This document shows positions 36,128 through 44,445 of a stretch of 64,000 nucleotides of DNA, in pieces (position 1 is the first letter of the stretch; each line of letters begins with the position of its first letter). The position numbers and the translations under genes are program-made. Under the pieces are notes generated by a model, which saw only the letters and a program-made list of their open reading frames with translations, was not told the DNA's origin and made no database searches. The stretch comes from Candidatus Cottocaccamicrobium excrementipullorum (lineage in GTDB: Bacteria > Bacillota > Clostridia > Lachnospirales > Lachnospiraceae), in assembly GCA_018713255.1 (NCBI GenBank), contig DVFL01000002.1, positions 62,001 through 126,000 on the forward strand. Direction: 5' to 3'.

Positions 36128-36214
36128 ATGGCTTGCATAATAAGGAAAGCAGCTCTCCCCCTTATGCAAACCATCTGTCTTCGCAGCGGCCGCCTGAACC
36201 ATGCAGCCGCTGCG
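36128..36214 (-). repeat. Two intercistronic hairpins between the binding-protein and permease genes
   Basis: CGCAGCGG/CCGCTGCG (36207-36214 with 36182-36189) forms the first stem after the binding-protein stop. A second longer imperfect stem pairs the region 36161-36174 with 36128-36143 (ATGGTTTGCATAAG with its complement). Neither is followed by a good T-run. Such hairpins often raise the mRNA level of the binding protein over the membrane subunits. Confidence 0.5.
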
Positions 36215-36221
36215 GATTTGT

Positions 36222-37277
36222 TTACTGCAGACCGGAAACGTCAATTCCCAGGGCATCTGCTGTATCCTGATTTACTGTGAGTTCACACTCATCAGCAGAC
36301 AAGTATTCAATCGGCATTTCAGCCGGATCAGCGCCGTCCACTAAAATCTCAATGGCCTGCTGACCGGTAAGGTAGCCAAGCTGATAGTAATCAATTCCAT
36401 AGGTTGCCAGGCCGCCGGCTTCAACCATACCGGACTCGCCGCAGATAACGGGAAGACCATTATCATTTGCAACCATGGCAACTGTAGCCATGCCGGCTGC
36501 AATCATATTATCCGTAGGAGCATAGATGGCATCTACTTTTCCTACCATGGATTCAACCACTGTCTGAATCTCATTGGAAGCAGAAACGGTGTACTCCACA
36601 GCCTCCATACCCTCTTCTGCACACGCTTCCTTCGCCATCTCCGCCTGAAGAACAGAGTTAGCCTCCGCGGAACAATAAAGGATGCCTACTGTTTTTGCAT
36701 CAGGAAGAATCTGCTTTAACAGCTGGATCTGCTCCGCAACAGGAGTAAGATCAGAAGTTCCCGTTACATTTCCGCCAGGAGCATCATTTGAAGCAACCAA
36801 TCCTGATTCTGCCGGGTCGGTAACTGCCGTAATCAGTACCGGCGTATCTGCAATCACTCCGGCTACCGCCTGAGCTGCAGGAGTTGCAATGGCGAAAATC
36901 AAGTCGTCTCCATCAGTGGCAAATTTTTCTGCAATGGTCTGACAGGTGGACTGCTCGCCGGCAGCATTCTGCTGGTCAGCCTCATACTGGATTCCGGCAT
37001 CATCCAAAGCAGCGAAAAATCCTTCATTGGCGCGGTCCAGCGCATCATGCTGAGTCAGCTGAAGAACACCGATTTTATAAACTTTGTCCGAATCTGCATT
37101 TTCTGCCTGGGCTTCTGTGGTCTCCTCCCCTTCTGCTGCCTCTGCCGACGTGGTTTCCGTTGCCTCTGCCGCAGTCTCTGCCGCTGTCGTTTCCGTCTCG
37201 CCAGATCCGCATGCCGTTAAGGAAAATCCCATTAACCCTGCCATGGCAAGAGCAAGAAGTCTTCTGCTTTTTTTCAT
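36222..37277 (-). CDS. ABC transporter substrate-binding lipoprotein, TrpX-like
   Basis: A 351-residue lipoprotein of the ABC_sub_bind family, which binds tryptophan, tyrosine or similar ligands outside the membrane. The signal peptide MKKSRRLLALAMAG ends in the lipobox LTAC with C23. A Thr/Glu/Ala-rich tether follows (about 25-60), then a two-lobed binding domain (from YKIGVLQLTQHDALD onward). The ATG at 37277 has GGGAGCG upstream; the frame extends 44 codons further back through the promoter at 37336-37364 and was not used. The gene leads the trpXYZ-like operon. Confidence 0.88.
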   Translation of the reverse strand: MKKSRRLLALAMAGLMGFSLTACGSGETETTAAETAAEATETTSAEAAEGEETTEAQAENADSDKVYKIGVLQLTQHDALDRANEGFFAALDDAGIQYEADQQNAAGEQSTCQTIAEKFATDGDDLIFAIATPAAQAVAGVIADTPVLITAVTDPAESGLVASNDAPGGNVTGTSDLTPVAEQIQLLKQILPDAKTVGILYCSAEANSVLQAEMAKEACAEEGMEAVEYTVSASNEIQTVVESMVGKVDAIYAPTDNMIAAGMATVAMVANDNGLPVICGESGMVEAGGLATYGIDYYQLGYLTGQQAIEILVDGADPAEMPIEYLSADECELTVNQDTADALGIDVSGLQ

Positions 37278-37335
37278 AATTTCACGCTCCCTGTATATAA
37301 TATGATTTTCAGGCCTTACCCCTGAAATCCTCCTT

Positions 37336-37364
37336 ATCATACTACAAAATACAGCGCCAGTCAA
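37336..37364 (-). promoter_or_regulatory. Promoter of the trpXYZ-like operon
   Basis: TTGACT (37364-37359), 17 bp, TATGAT (37341-37336) on the minus strand. The 5' leader holds a small hairpin TTTCAGG/CCTGAAA (37302-37326) that may be an operator or RNA element. Confidence 0.8.
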
Positions 37365-37430
37365 TTTTATCACATTAATTTTTTTAGAATTTAACGCAAT
37401 AAAGAGCAAAAGACAAGGAATTCAGCTTTT

Positions 37431-38855
37431 TTACAGATTCAAATCGTCTTCATCTTCCTCGTCCGCCTTTCTTACCGGCAGAGAAACCATAAATTCGCTA
37501 CCCTCATCCACCTTGGAGTGAACCTGAATAGTTCCATGATAAAAATTCACAATATGTTTTACAATCGACAGTCCTAATCCGGTTCCTCCCTGCTTTTTGC
37601 TCCGGCCCTTGTCCACCCGGTAAAACCGCTCAAAAATCCGGTCCAAAGAATCCTCAGGAATTCCTACGCCGTTATCCCGTACATTAATAATCATATGGCC
37701 ATCCTCTTCCCGAACGGTCACCCATACCTGACCTCCCGGCCGGTTATACTTAATCGCATTGGACATCAGGTTCATTAAAAGCTCTCTGATCTGCTGGGGA
37801 TTGGCATAAATCCGAATAGGCGGACAATCTGTATGGAGAAAAATACCCAAATTAGCTGCCACCGGCTCTAAGGAACCTCGGATATCCTCCAGAAGCACCG
37901 CCATACGTACCGGTGTAAAAGGCACCTCCGCTTCTTTCGCCTCAAGCTTGGAGATCATGAGGATATCATTGATCAGGCTGGTCATATGTACCGCTTCTTT
38001 TTTAATCCGCCGAATGAAATCCTTCTGCATCGCCGGGTCAGTAACAATATCATTTTCCAGCAGTTCTGCGTATCCCTGAATGGAGGTGATGGGAGTTTTC
38101 AGTTCGTGGGAAGCATTGCTGAAAAACTCCTGACGGATCTTCTTCTCTTTTTCGATCTGTCCCAGGTATTCCTTTACATTATTGGACATTTTTACCGTGG
38201 TCGAGCCGATAATATTGATCTCCGGGTAAGGACTTGGTTCAAAATGAAGGTCGATGCAGTCCCCACGCACCTTCATCATCTCATTTGAAAGATCCTGGAT
38301 CGGCTTAGTTACCGAAGAAACAAACCGGTCGGTTACGCTTAAAGAAACCAGCACCGCCACGGCGAAGCTTAACCAGGCTGCAGGAAGAAGCATGGGAAGA
38401 TACTCCCGCATTCCTGAGAAGGGAACAGAAAGCCTGAGAATAATTCCAGATTCTGGAGACCGATAAGCCACATAAAGCATCGTTCTCTTTACCGTTGAGG
38501 AGTACCGGGTAGAATACCCTTCGCCTTCTTCCATGGCCATCACCACTTCTTCCCGTTCCAGGTGATTATCCATTTCCGACTCCTCTGCCCCTGTATCTGC
38601 AAGCACCGTTCCGTCCGATGCAATCAAGGTCAAACGGCTTTCGTTCCGCCCGGCAGCGTCCTTCATTTCCCGAACCTGATCAGAAACTTTTCCGCTATAA
38701 TCCAGAATACAGTCAATGCTCTGAAGCGTATAAAGCATATCACTCCGAACGGTTCTCAGCATCATACTGCTGCTGGCCACATAGAAAATCACACTGTTTA
38801 ATACCAAAGCAGCCAGAAGCACCTGCACAAATTTAATCAATATGGCCTTTCGCAC
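37431..38855 (-). CDS. phoR: PhoR-type sensor histidine kinase
   Basis: A 474-residue membrane kinase. Two transmembrane helices (about 10-32 and 152-175) flank an extracytoplasmic sensor. A HAMP-like linker leads to the HisKA box FFSNASHELKTPITSIQGYAELL (phospho-His) and the HATPase domain with NAIKYN (N box), DNGVGIPEDSLDRIFERFYRVDKGRSKKQGGTGLGLSIV (G1/F/G2). The start is a GTG with AGGTGATAAAG upstream, 6 nt after the response regulator. Placement after a Na/Pi transporter and a PhoB-type regulator points to phosphate sensing. The gene symbol is given on context. Confidence 0.85.
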   Translation of the reverse strand: MRKAILIKFVQVLLAALVLNSVIFYVASSSMMLRTVRSDMLYTLQSIDCILDYSGKVSDQVREMKDAAGRNESRLTLIASDGTVLADTGAEESEMDNHLEREEVVMAMEEGEGYSTRYSSTVKRTMLYVAYRSPESGIILRLSVPFSGMREYLPMLLPAAWLSFAVAVLVSLSVTDRFVSSVTKPIQDLSNEMMKVRGDCIDLHFEPSPYPEINIIGSTTVKMSNNVKEYLGQIEKEKKIRQEFFSNASHELKTPITSIQGYAELLENDIVTDPAMQKDFIRRIKKEAVHMTSLINDILMISKLEAKEAEVPFTPVRMAVLLEDIRGSLEPVAANLGIFLHTDCPPIRIYANPQQIRELLMNLMSNAIKYNRPGGQVWVTVREEDGHMIINVRDNGVGIPEDSLDRIFERFYRVDKGRSKKQGGTGLGLSIVKHIVNFYHGTIQVHSKVDEGSEFMVSLPVRKADEEDEDDLNL

Positions 38856-38861
38856 CCTTTA

Positions 38862-39542
38862 TCACCTCACCAAACGATATCCTACTCCACGGACAGTCTT
38901 AATACAGGAGCCCCCTTCTTCTCCCAGCTTCTGGCGCAGCGTCCGAATATGCATATCCAGCGTTCTTGTCTCGCCATCATAACTATACCCCCAGATCTGG
39001 TTAAGCAGCTCATCCCTGGTGACCACTCTGGTCTGATGTTCCATCAGATATACCAGCAGCTCATATTCTTTCAGCGTAAGCTCCACCTTTCGTCCTCCAG
39101 AAAACACTTCTCTGGTTTTTTTATCTACCTCAATGGGATAAAAGGTCAGCTTCACGCTCTCCTCAGTCTGACGTCCTGTACGGCGCAGTAGACTGCGGAT
39201 TCTGGCGGAAAGCTCCAGAATGCCGAAGGGCTTTACCATATAATCATCGGCTCCGCAGTCTAATCCCACTACCTTATCCAGCTCTTTTTCCTTGGCTGTC
39301 AGCATAATGATGGGAAGATGGCGGATATTTTCCGTCTGGCGGATTTTCTTAATTGCCGTCACTCCGTCCATCCCCGGAAGCATCCAGTCAAAAATCACCA
39401 GATCCGGGATCTGTTCCTGAATTCTGGCTAATCCCTCCTCCGCCGTCTCAAAGGCTTCCGCCTCATAGCCAAACCCTTCCAACGCAATCTTTAACAAATT
39501 CCGGATATTGTCATCATCCTCAATTACATATATTCTCTCCAT
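38862..39542 (-). CDS. phoB: PhoB/PhoP-type response regulator
   Basis: An OmpR-family regulator of 226 residues. The receiver domain has the acidic pair EDD (8-10), phospho-acceptor D52 in IFDWMLPGMDG and the switch lysine in MVKPFG. The C-terminal winged helix ends with TVRGVGYRLVR. It lies 47 nt after the Na/Pi transporter gene and 6 nt before the kinase, so the three share a transcript. It likely binds the TTTACA repeats upstream of the transporter gene. Pho specificity is inferred from context; without it, only the OmpR family is certain. Confidence 0.88.
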   Translation of the reverse strand: MERIYVIEDDDNIRNLLKIALEGFGYEAEAFETAEEGLARIQEQIPDLVIFDWMLPGMDGVTAIKKIRQTENIRHLPIIMLTAKEKELDKVVGLDCGADDYMVKPFGILELSARIRSLLRRTGRQTEESVKLTFYPIEVDKKTREVFSGGRKVELTLKEYELLVYLMEHQTRVVTRDELLNQIWGYSYDGETRTLDMHIRTLRQKLGEEGGSCIKTVRGVGYRLVR

Positions 39543-39589
39543 ATTATTCTCTTATCCTCCATCTTTGGTCCCTATTGGCTTCCCTGTCT

Positions 39590-41245
39590 TTATATCTCAT
39601 CTCTGACATAGCCAGCAATATTCAACGCATGATCCGATATCTGTTCCAGATTGCTGACCGCATCCAAAAATACCATCCCGTTTTCTGTGGTACATAAATT
39701 CTGGGCGAGACGGTCAACATGACGCTCCCGCAGGTCTTCCGCCAGTGTATCTGCCTGTTCCTCACTCTGCACCACCTGGCGCACCTCATACAGATCACGA
39801 GATTCCCTGGCCTTAATGGCATGATCAAGGGCGGCCTGGGAGGCCTTGATCATTTCCCGCAGATCCTGATCTGCTTCATAGGAAAACTGAGCCTTGTGCT
39901 TGATCTTGTTTTCTGCCAGCTGAGCCAGATGATCACAATGATCGCCCACCCGTTCCAAGTCGCTGATGGTGTAGAACAAATTCTTTACTAAAAGGCGCTG
40001 CTCCTCATTCAGCGATAAATTGCTGATCTTAACCAGGTAACTGGTCAGCATCTTTTCCATACGGTTAATCGCCTCTTCATTTTTCCTGACTTCTTCCGCC
40101 TCATGCGGATTGTTTTCCAGAATTGCCTCTCCTGCAATGTTTAAATTCATCAAAGCAGTCTCCCCCATGCGGACTACCTCGTTCTCTGCATGTTCAATGG
40201 CAAAAGAGGGATTCTCCAAAATGCGGCTGTCCAAATGACGCTCCATTTCGTTTTCCACATTTACGGTTCCCGCTTTTCGGTTTTTCGAATTCTTCACAAA
40301 CCGATAAGAAAGCTTCACCATCACTCCGGTAAACGGATAAAGCACAATGGTATTGGCCAAATTAAAAATCGTATGAAACACAGAAATCTCCACACTGCTG
40401 ATGGGAGAAAGGGCAAAGGAAGGCCAGAAAACAAAAACAGCCGCCATGATTATTCCAAAGACCATAGCGCCGATGCAGTTAAACAGCAAGTGAATCACCG
40501 CCGCCCGCTTTGCCATGCGATGAGCGCCCACGCATGACAGCAAAGCAGTCACACAAGTTCCAATATTCTGTCCCAGGGTAATAAAAACCGCCGCCTGCCA
40601 ATTCACCATTCCATTGGTGGCAAGAGTTTGAAGGATTCCAATCGAAGCAGATGAACTCTGGATCACCGCCGTAACCGCCGCTCCCGCCAGGATGCCGAGC
40701 AAAGGATTTCTCCCCATCAGTGCAAAAGCCTGCGCAAAAACCGGCGCATCGCGGTAAGGACGGATAGACATGGACATTAATTCCAAACCCATGAACAAAA
40801 AGCCAAACCCCACCAGGATTTCTCCCACCTGCCGCTTCCGGGAATCCTTGGAAAAAATATTTACCGCCTCACCGATTCCCACTAAAAGGGGAGCAAAATA
40901 CTCCGGTTTAAGCATTTCGCCCCATTCATTCATCGAAACGATCCAGCTGGTAACCGTAGTGCCGATGTTGGCGCCCATAATAATTCCTACCGCCTGGCTT
41001 AAAGTCATGACTCCCGCATTGACAAAGCCCACTACCATTACCGTGGTGGCAGAAGAGCTTTGAATCAAGGCAGTAATTCCCGCCCCTAGGATAATTCCCA
41101 GCAGCTTATTTGAGGTAAATACCCCAAGCAGCTGCTGCATACGGCTCCCGGCAGATTTTTGAAGGCCGTCTGCCATGGCGTTCATTCCATAGAGAAACAT
41201 CCCCAAGCCGCCGATAAACTGAAACAATACGCCGAATGCTCCCAT
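39590..41245 (-). CDS. Na/Pi cotransporter family protein with PhoU-like C-terminal domain
   Basis: A 551-residue NptA/YjbB-type sodium-phosphate transporter. It has two inverted repeats of membrane helices (about 1-310), each with the family's QSSSA motif (ALIQSSSATTV and AVIQSSSASIG). A cytosolic PhoU-like helical domain follows (about 340-545), which may gate transport or signal to PhoR. GGAGGAATGC precedes the ATG. It leads the transporter-phoB-phoR operon behind a Pho-box-like array. Confidence 0.92.
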   Translation of the reverse strand: MGAFGVLFQFIGGLGMFLYGMNAMADGLQKSAGSRMQQLLGVFTSNKLLGIILGAGITALIQSSSATTVMVVGFVNAGVMTLSQAVGIIMGANIGTTVTSWIVSMNEWGEMLKPEYFAPLLVGIGEAVNIFSKDSRKRQVGEILVGFGFLFMGLELMSMSIRPYRDAPVFAQAFALMGRNPLLGILAGAAVTAVIQSSSASIGILQTLATNGMVNWQAAVFITLGQNIGTCVTALLSCVGAHRMAKRAAVIHLLFNCIGAMVFGIIMAAVFVFWPSFALSPISSVEISVFHTIFNLANTIVLYPFTGVMVKLSYRFVKNSKNRKAGTVNVENEMERHLDSRILENPSFAIEHAENEVVRMGETALMNLNIAGEAILENNPHEAEEVRKNEEAINRMEKMLTSYLVKISNLSLNEEQRLLVKNLFYTISDLERVGDHCDHLAQLAENKIKHKAQFSYEADQDLREMIKASQAALDHAIKARESRDLYEVRQVVQSEEQADTLAEDLRERHVDRLAQNLCTTENGMVFLDAVSNLEQISDHALNIAGYVRDEI

Positions 41246-41283
41246 TCCTTTTGCATTCCTCCTGTTATCTGTATATCGTAATC

Positions 41284-41337
41284 AGCATAACAAAGCCATG
41301 TAAAATTTACAGCATGATCATGTAAAATCCCCGTAAA
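41284..41337 (-). promoter_or_regulatory. Pho-box-like promoter of the Na/Pi transporter-phoB-phoR operon
   Basis: On the minus strand TTTAC(G/A) occurs at 41337-41332, 41326-41321 and 41304-41299, spaced exactly 11 and 22 bp. This is the one-face spacing of PhoB/PhoP direct repeats. A -10-like TATGCT (41289-41284) follows the last repeat by 9 bp, with no consensus -35, as in response-regulator-activated promoters. Confidence 0.65.
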
Positions 41338-41347
41338 TTATTTCATC

Positions 41348-41378
41348 AGCGTCAGTGTTCAGGCAGAACACCAACGCT
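41348..41378 (-). repeat. Inverted repeat upstream of the Pho-like array
   Basis: AGCGTTGGTGTTC (41378-41366) and GAACACTGACGCT (41360-41348) form a stem with one internal mismatch pair and loop TGCCT. It lies after the dipeptidase stop but lacks a T-run, so it is a poor terminator candidate. Confidence 0.4.
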
Positions 41379-41417
41379 ATTATAGTTTAAACATATTTTC
41401 CTGCTTCTATGAGCCGG

Positions 41418-42413
41418 TTATAAAATTTCTCGATAAAGCCGCAGCACGTTCCCATAAAACACGGCTTCAATCTCTCCTGACGTAAATCCTGCCTTTTTCA
41501 TCGCATCTGCCAGCCGCTGCATCCCAGAAGCATCTCCCATTTCCACCGGATTAGAAATTCCGTCAAAATCAGAGCCCAGCCCTACTACGCCGATCCCTCC
41601 TATATTTTTCATGTGAAGCATATGCCTAATCAGCTCTTCCATCCGGGTCTCACTTTCCCTGTCTGGATCTGCACCCACAAAGGCGGAACAGAAATTGATT
41701 CCTGCCACGCCTCCCCGTTCGCCCAGCGCCCTGATCATCTCATCCGTAAGATTCCTGGGATGGGGAGATAAACTTCTGCAGTTGGAATGACTTGCCACAA
41801 ACGGCTTTTGCGTAAGGCGAAACACATCCCAGATCCCCGCATCATTTAAATGGGATACGTCAATGATCATTCCCATCTCCTCCATGGCGGCCACAAACTC
41901 TTTCCCCTTCTCGGTCAAACCATGTTCCCGGTCTTCCTGGTAAGAAACCGATCCATCTTCTTTTTCCACCCGAAGATTAGGCCAGCCAAGCTCATTGGGA
42001 TAATTCCAGGTCAGCGTCATCATCCGCACGCCCAGTGCATAGAGAATTCTGAGAAATGCCAGACTGCCCTGACACACGCCCCCTTCTTCCACCGTCAAAA
42101 GAGCAGACATCTTTCCTGCCTTCCAGTTTGCTTCAATCTCCTCGGCATTGCGGACAATCCCAATCTCATCCTTATGGGCCTCCATTTCCGTGAAGAACGT
42201 ATCCGCCAGCTTAAGGCAGTAAAGAAAGGGCTGGTCTCCTGCTCCCTTAAGATTCGTAAACAGCGCAAAATTCTGAAGCCCATAGCCGCCCTTTTTCATT
42301 TTATCCAAACTTACGCTTAAGGAGCTGTCCTTAATCGACGCCTTTCCGCCTTTTTCGTGATCCAGATATAATTCTGCGATGGTGTCACAATGCATATCAA
42401 TTACCTTTACCAT
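41418..42413 (-). CDS. Membrane dipeptidase (peptidase M19 family)
   Basis: A 331-residue zinc dipeptidase of the renal-dipeptidase/amidohydrolase fold. Visible metal and substrate residues are HCD in VIDMHCDTIAEL, the bridging Glu in LLTVEEGGVCQGS, DVSHLN and SHSNCRSLSPHPRN, and GSDFDGI. It may hydrolyse dipeptides, including D-residue-containing ones from cell-wall turnover. The ATG at 42413 (MVKVIDMHCD) has CAGGAGG 7 nt upstream; an in-frame ATG seven codons earlier lacks a site. It appears monocistronic, preceded by the macB-like terminator. Confidence 0.92.
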   Translation of the reverse strand: MVKVIDMHCDTIAELYLDHEKGGKASIKDSSLSVSLDKMKKGGYGLQNFALFTNLKGAGDQPFLYCLKLADTFFTEMEAHKDEIGIVRNAEEIEANWKAGKMSALLTVEEGGVCQGSLAFLRILYALGVRMMTLTWNYPNELGWPNLRVEKEDGSVSYQEDREHGLTEKGKEFVAAMEEMGMIIDVSHLNDAGIWDVFRLTQKPFVASHSNCRSLSPHPRNLTDEMIRALGERGGVAGINFCSAFVGADPDRESETRMEELIRHMLHMKNIGGIGVVGLGSDFDGISNPVEMGDASGMQRLADAMKKAGFTSGEIEAVFYGNVLRLYREIL

Positions 42414-42467
42414 ATGATGCCTCCTGAAATACATTTGCTTTGCCGATCATTTTACCATATTTCCCAG

Positions 42468-42522
42468 GAAAAGAAAATGGCAGAAAGGATTGAACCAAAG
42501 TTCTTTCCATTCTGCCATTTTT
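42468..42522 (-). terminator. Terminator of the macB-like efflux operon
   Basis: AAAATGGCAGAA (42472-42483) pairs with TTCTGCCATTTT (42508-42519), with inner complementarity. On the minus strand it is followed by TTTTCTTTTCC. It can also act in the + direction. Confidence 0.85.
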
Positions 42523-42527
42523 TCTCT

Positions 42528-43706
42528 TTAATCGCTGCGCAGCGCATCAATGGGATTGAGCTTCGCCGCCCGGTTTGCCGGCATATATCCAAAGATTAAT
42601 CCGATTCCTACGGAAACGCTGAAGGAAATCAGCACAGCGGCAGGAGTTGGAGTGGCGGTAATGCCAATCATATTTCCTGCAATCTGAGTGACAATAGCTC
42701 CCAGCACGATGCCGATTATTCCTCCGATGGAGCTGGTTACCGCCGCCTCAATTACAAACTGCTGCATAATGGTTCCCCGCTTTGCCCCAAGGGATTTGCG
42801 GATTCCGATTTCTCTGGTTCTCTCTGTAACAGACACCAGCATAATATTCATTACCCCTACGCCTGCCACCAGCAGGGAAATTCCGGCGATTCCCCCCAGC
42901 ATGGCGGACATCATGCCGATCTGCTCATTTAAAGAATCCAGCATTTCACTGTTTGCTGTAATGTTGTATAAATCGTCATTCCGATAAACCTCGTATAAGA
43001 AATCCTCAAGAAGCGTTTTGCAGGTATCGGTATCGTCTGTATCAATTGTGGCAAAGGTGTAGCTGGTGATATCTGCACTTCGAGAAAGCTTGGTGGCCAC
43101 ACTGTAAGGCATCCATAAAAAGTCATCGCTTCCCCCTTCCTCCAGCTCATCTTCATCCTGGCGCTCTACTACTCCAATCACAGTAAAAGCATACCCATTC
43201 ACCTTGACCGTCTGATCCAAGGCCTCTGTGGGCGAACCGAAAAGCTGACTGGCCACATAATACCCAATTACACACACCTTATTTCTGGCTGCAATATCTG
43301 CATAAGAAATATTCCGCCCTGCTTCCAAATCATAATCCATCAGATCCAGATATTCTTCACTGTATCCTCCCACAGAACTCATATCCAGAGAGTCATCCCC
43401 TTTTTTCAGCACGGCGTTCACCGATACATTAGGGCTCATCTGAGCAAAAAGATCCCTGTGCTCCTCATAGAATTCGTACATATCGTCCACACTTACTGAC
43501 CGGGATGACAAATTCGTCAAACGGACGGATATCCGGTTTACGCCCATGCTGGCAAAGCTTTCCACCACGGAAGACATGTACCCATTCACAATGCTGACCA
43601 GGATAATCACCGATGCCACACCAATAATGATGCCAAGCATGGTCAGAAAGGAGCGCATTTTATTGCTCCATATACTTTTAATCGCCAATTTAAAGGATTG
43701 CAGCAT
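42528..43706 (-). CDS. MacB/FtsX-type ABC permease of an efflux system
   Basis: A 392-residue permease with the MacB layout: an N-terminal helix (about 20-42), a large extracellular MacB_PCD domain (about 45-260) and three C-terminal helices of the FtsX domain (about 270-385), with TREIGIRKSLGAKRGTIM before the second. It works with the ATPase and the HlyD-type adaptor upstream, like Bacillus YknXYZ or Gram-negative MacAB. The start overlaps the ATPase gene end by 17 bp. Confidence 0.92.
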   Translation of the reverse strand: MLQSFKLAIKSIWSNKMRSFLTMLGIIIGVASVIILVSIVNGYMSSVVESFASMGVNRISVRLTNLSSRSVSVDDMYEFYEEHRDLFAQMSPNVSVNAVLKKGDDSLDMSSVGGYSEEYLDLMDYDLEAGRNISYADIAARNKVCVIGYYVASQLFGSPTEALDQTVKVNGYAFTVIGVVERQDEDELEEGGSDDFLWMPYSVATKLSRSADITSYTFATIDTDDTDTCKTLLEDFLYEVYRNDDLYNITANSEMLDSLNEQIGMMSAMLGGIAGISLLVAGVGVMNIMLVSVTERTREIGIRKSLGAKRGTIMQQFVIEAAVTSSIGGIIGIVLGAIVTQIAGNMIGITATPTPAAVLISFSVSVGIGLIFGYMPANRAAKLNPIDALRSD

Positions 43707-44418
43707 AATCTTTCACATCTCCGTCAAAATTAATCTTGCCGTCGCTAACCCGGATGATCCGCTTTGCCTCCATCGCAATAGAATTATCATGGGTAATCAT
43801 CACAATGGTATTGCCCTCTTCGTTCAGCTGTTTCAAAAAATTCAGCACCTCACGGCTGGTTCTGGAATCAAGAGCGCCTGTAGGCTCATCAGCCAAGATC
43901 AGAGAAGGATTTCCCGCCAAAGCTCTGGCAATGGAAACTCGCTGCTGCTGGCCGCCAGAAAGCTGAGACGGCATGTTTTTCCATTTTTCTTTCAATCCCA
44001 CCCGTTCCAGAGAAGCCAAGGCACGTTCTTTCCTCTCCTGGGCTGGCACCCCTGCATACAGCAGAGGCAGTTCCACATTCTCCAGAAGATTCAGCTTCGG
44101 CAAAAGATTATACTGCTGGAAGATAAATCCAATCATCTTATTTCGGATTTCTGCCAGTTCATCATCCGTCATGTCGCTGACGTCTTCTCCGCCCAGATAA
44201 TATTCGCCAGATGTGGGCACATCCAGCGCTCCAATAATATTCATCAATGTAGACTTTCCACTTCCGGATTTTCCTACAATCGCCACAAACTCGCCTCGGT
44301 AGATGGTAAAGGATACGCCGTCGCTGGCTCTTACCTCTTCGTCTCCCATGTGATAAATCTTGTATATATTTTTCAGCTCGATTAAAGGCTCTCTCGTTTC
44401 ATTCTTTACTTCCGCCAT
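43690..44418 (-). CDS. MacB/LolD-type ABC transporter ATP-binding protein
   Basis: A 242-residue ATPase with Walker A GKSGSGKST, signature LSGGQQQRV, Walker B ILADEPTGALD and ITHD switch His. The EPTGALD motif is typical of the MacB/LolD/FtsE class, whose permeases act as mechanotransmitters rather than classical channels. It lies 27 nt after the adaptor gene and overlaps the permease gene. The substrate is unknown; antimicrobial peptides or toxins are typical. Confidence 0.93.
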   Translation of the reverse strand: MAEVKNETREPLIELKNIYKIYHMGDEEVRASDGVSFTIYRGEFVAIVGKSGSGKSTLMNIIGALDVPTSGEYYLGGEDVSDMTDDELAEIRNKMIGFIFQQYNLLPKLNLLENVELPLLYAGVPAQERKERALASLERVGLKEKWKNMPSQLSGGQQQRVSIARALAGNPSLILADEPTGALDSRTSREVLNFLKQLNEEGNTIVMITHDNSIAMEAKRIIRVSDGKINFDGDVKDYAAIL

Positions 44419-44445
44419 GGCTTTACGTCCTCTCCCATTTCAAAC

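Noticed and set aside
42435-42599. ORF across the macB-like terminator on the + strand
   Set aside because: It runs through the terminator hairpin and into the antisense of the permease gene.
43546-44385. 279-codon ORF antisense to the MacB-like ATPase
   Set aside because: It is a shadow frame: the opposite strand carries all ABC motifs and the operon ribosome sites, while this frame has none.
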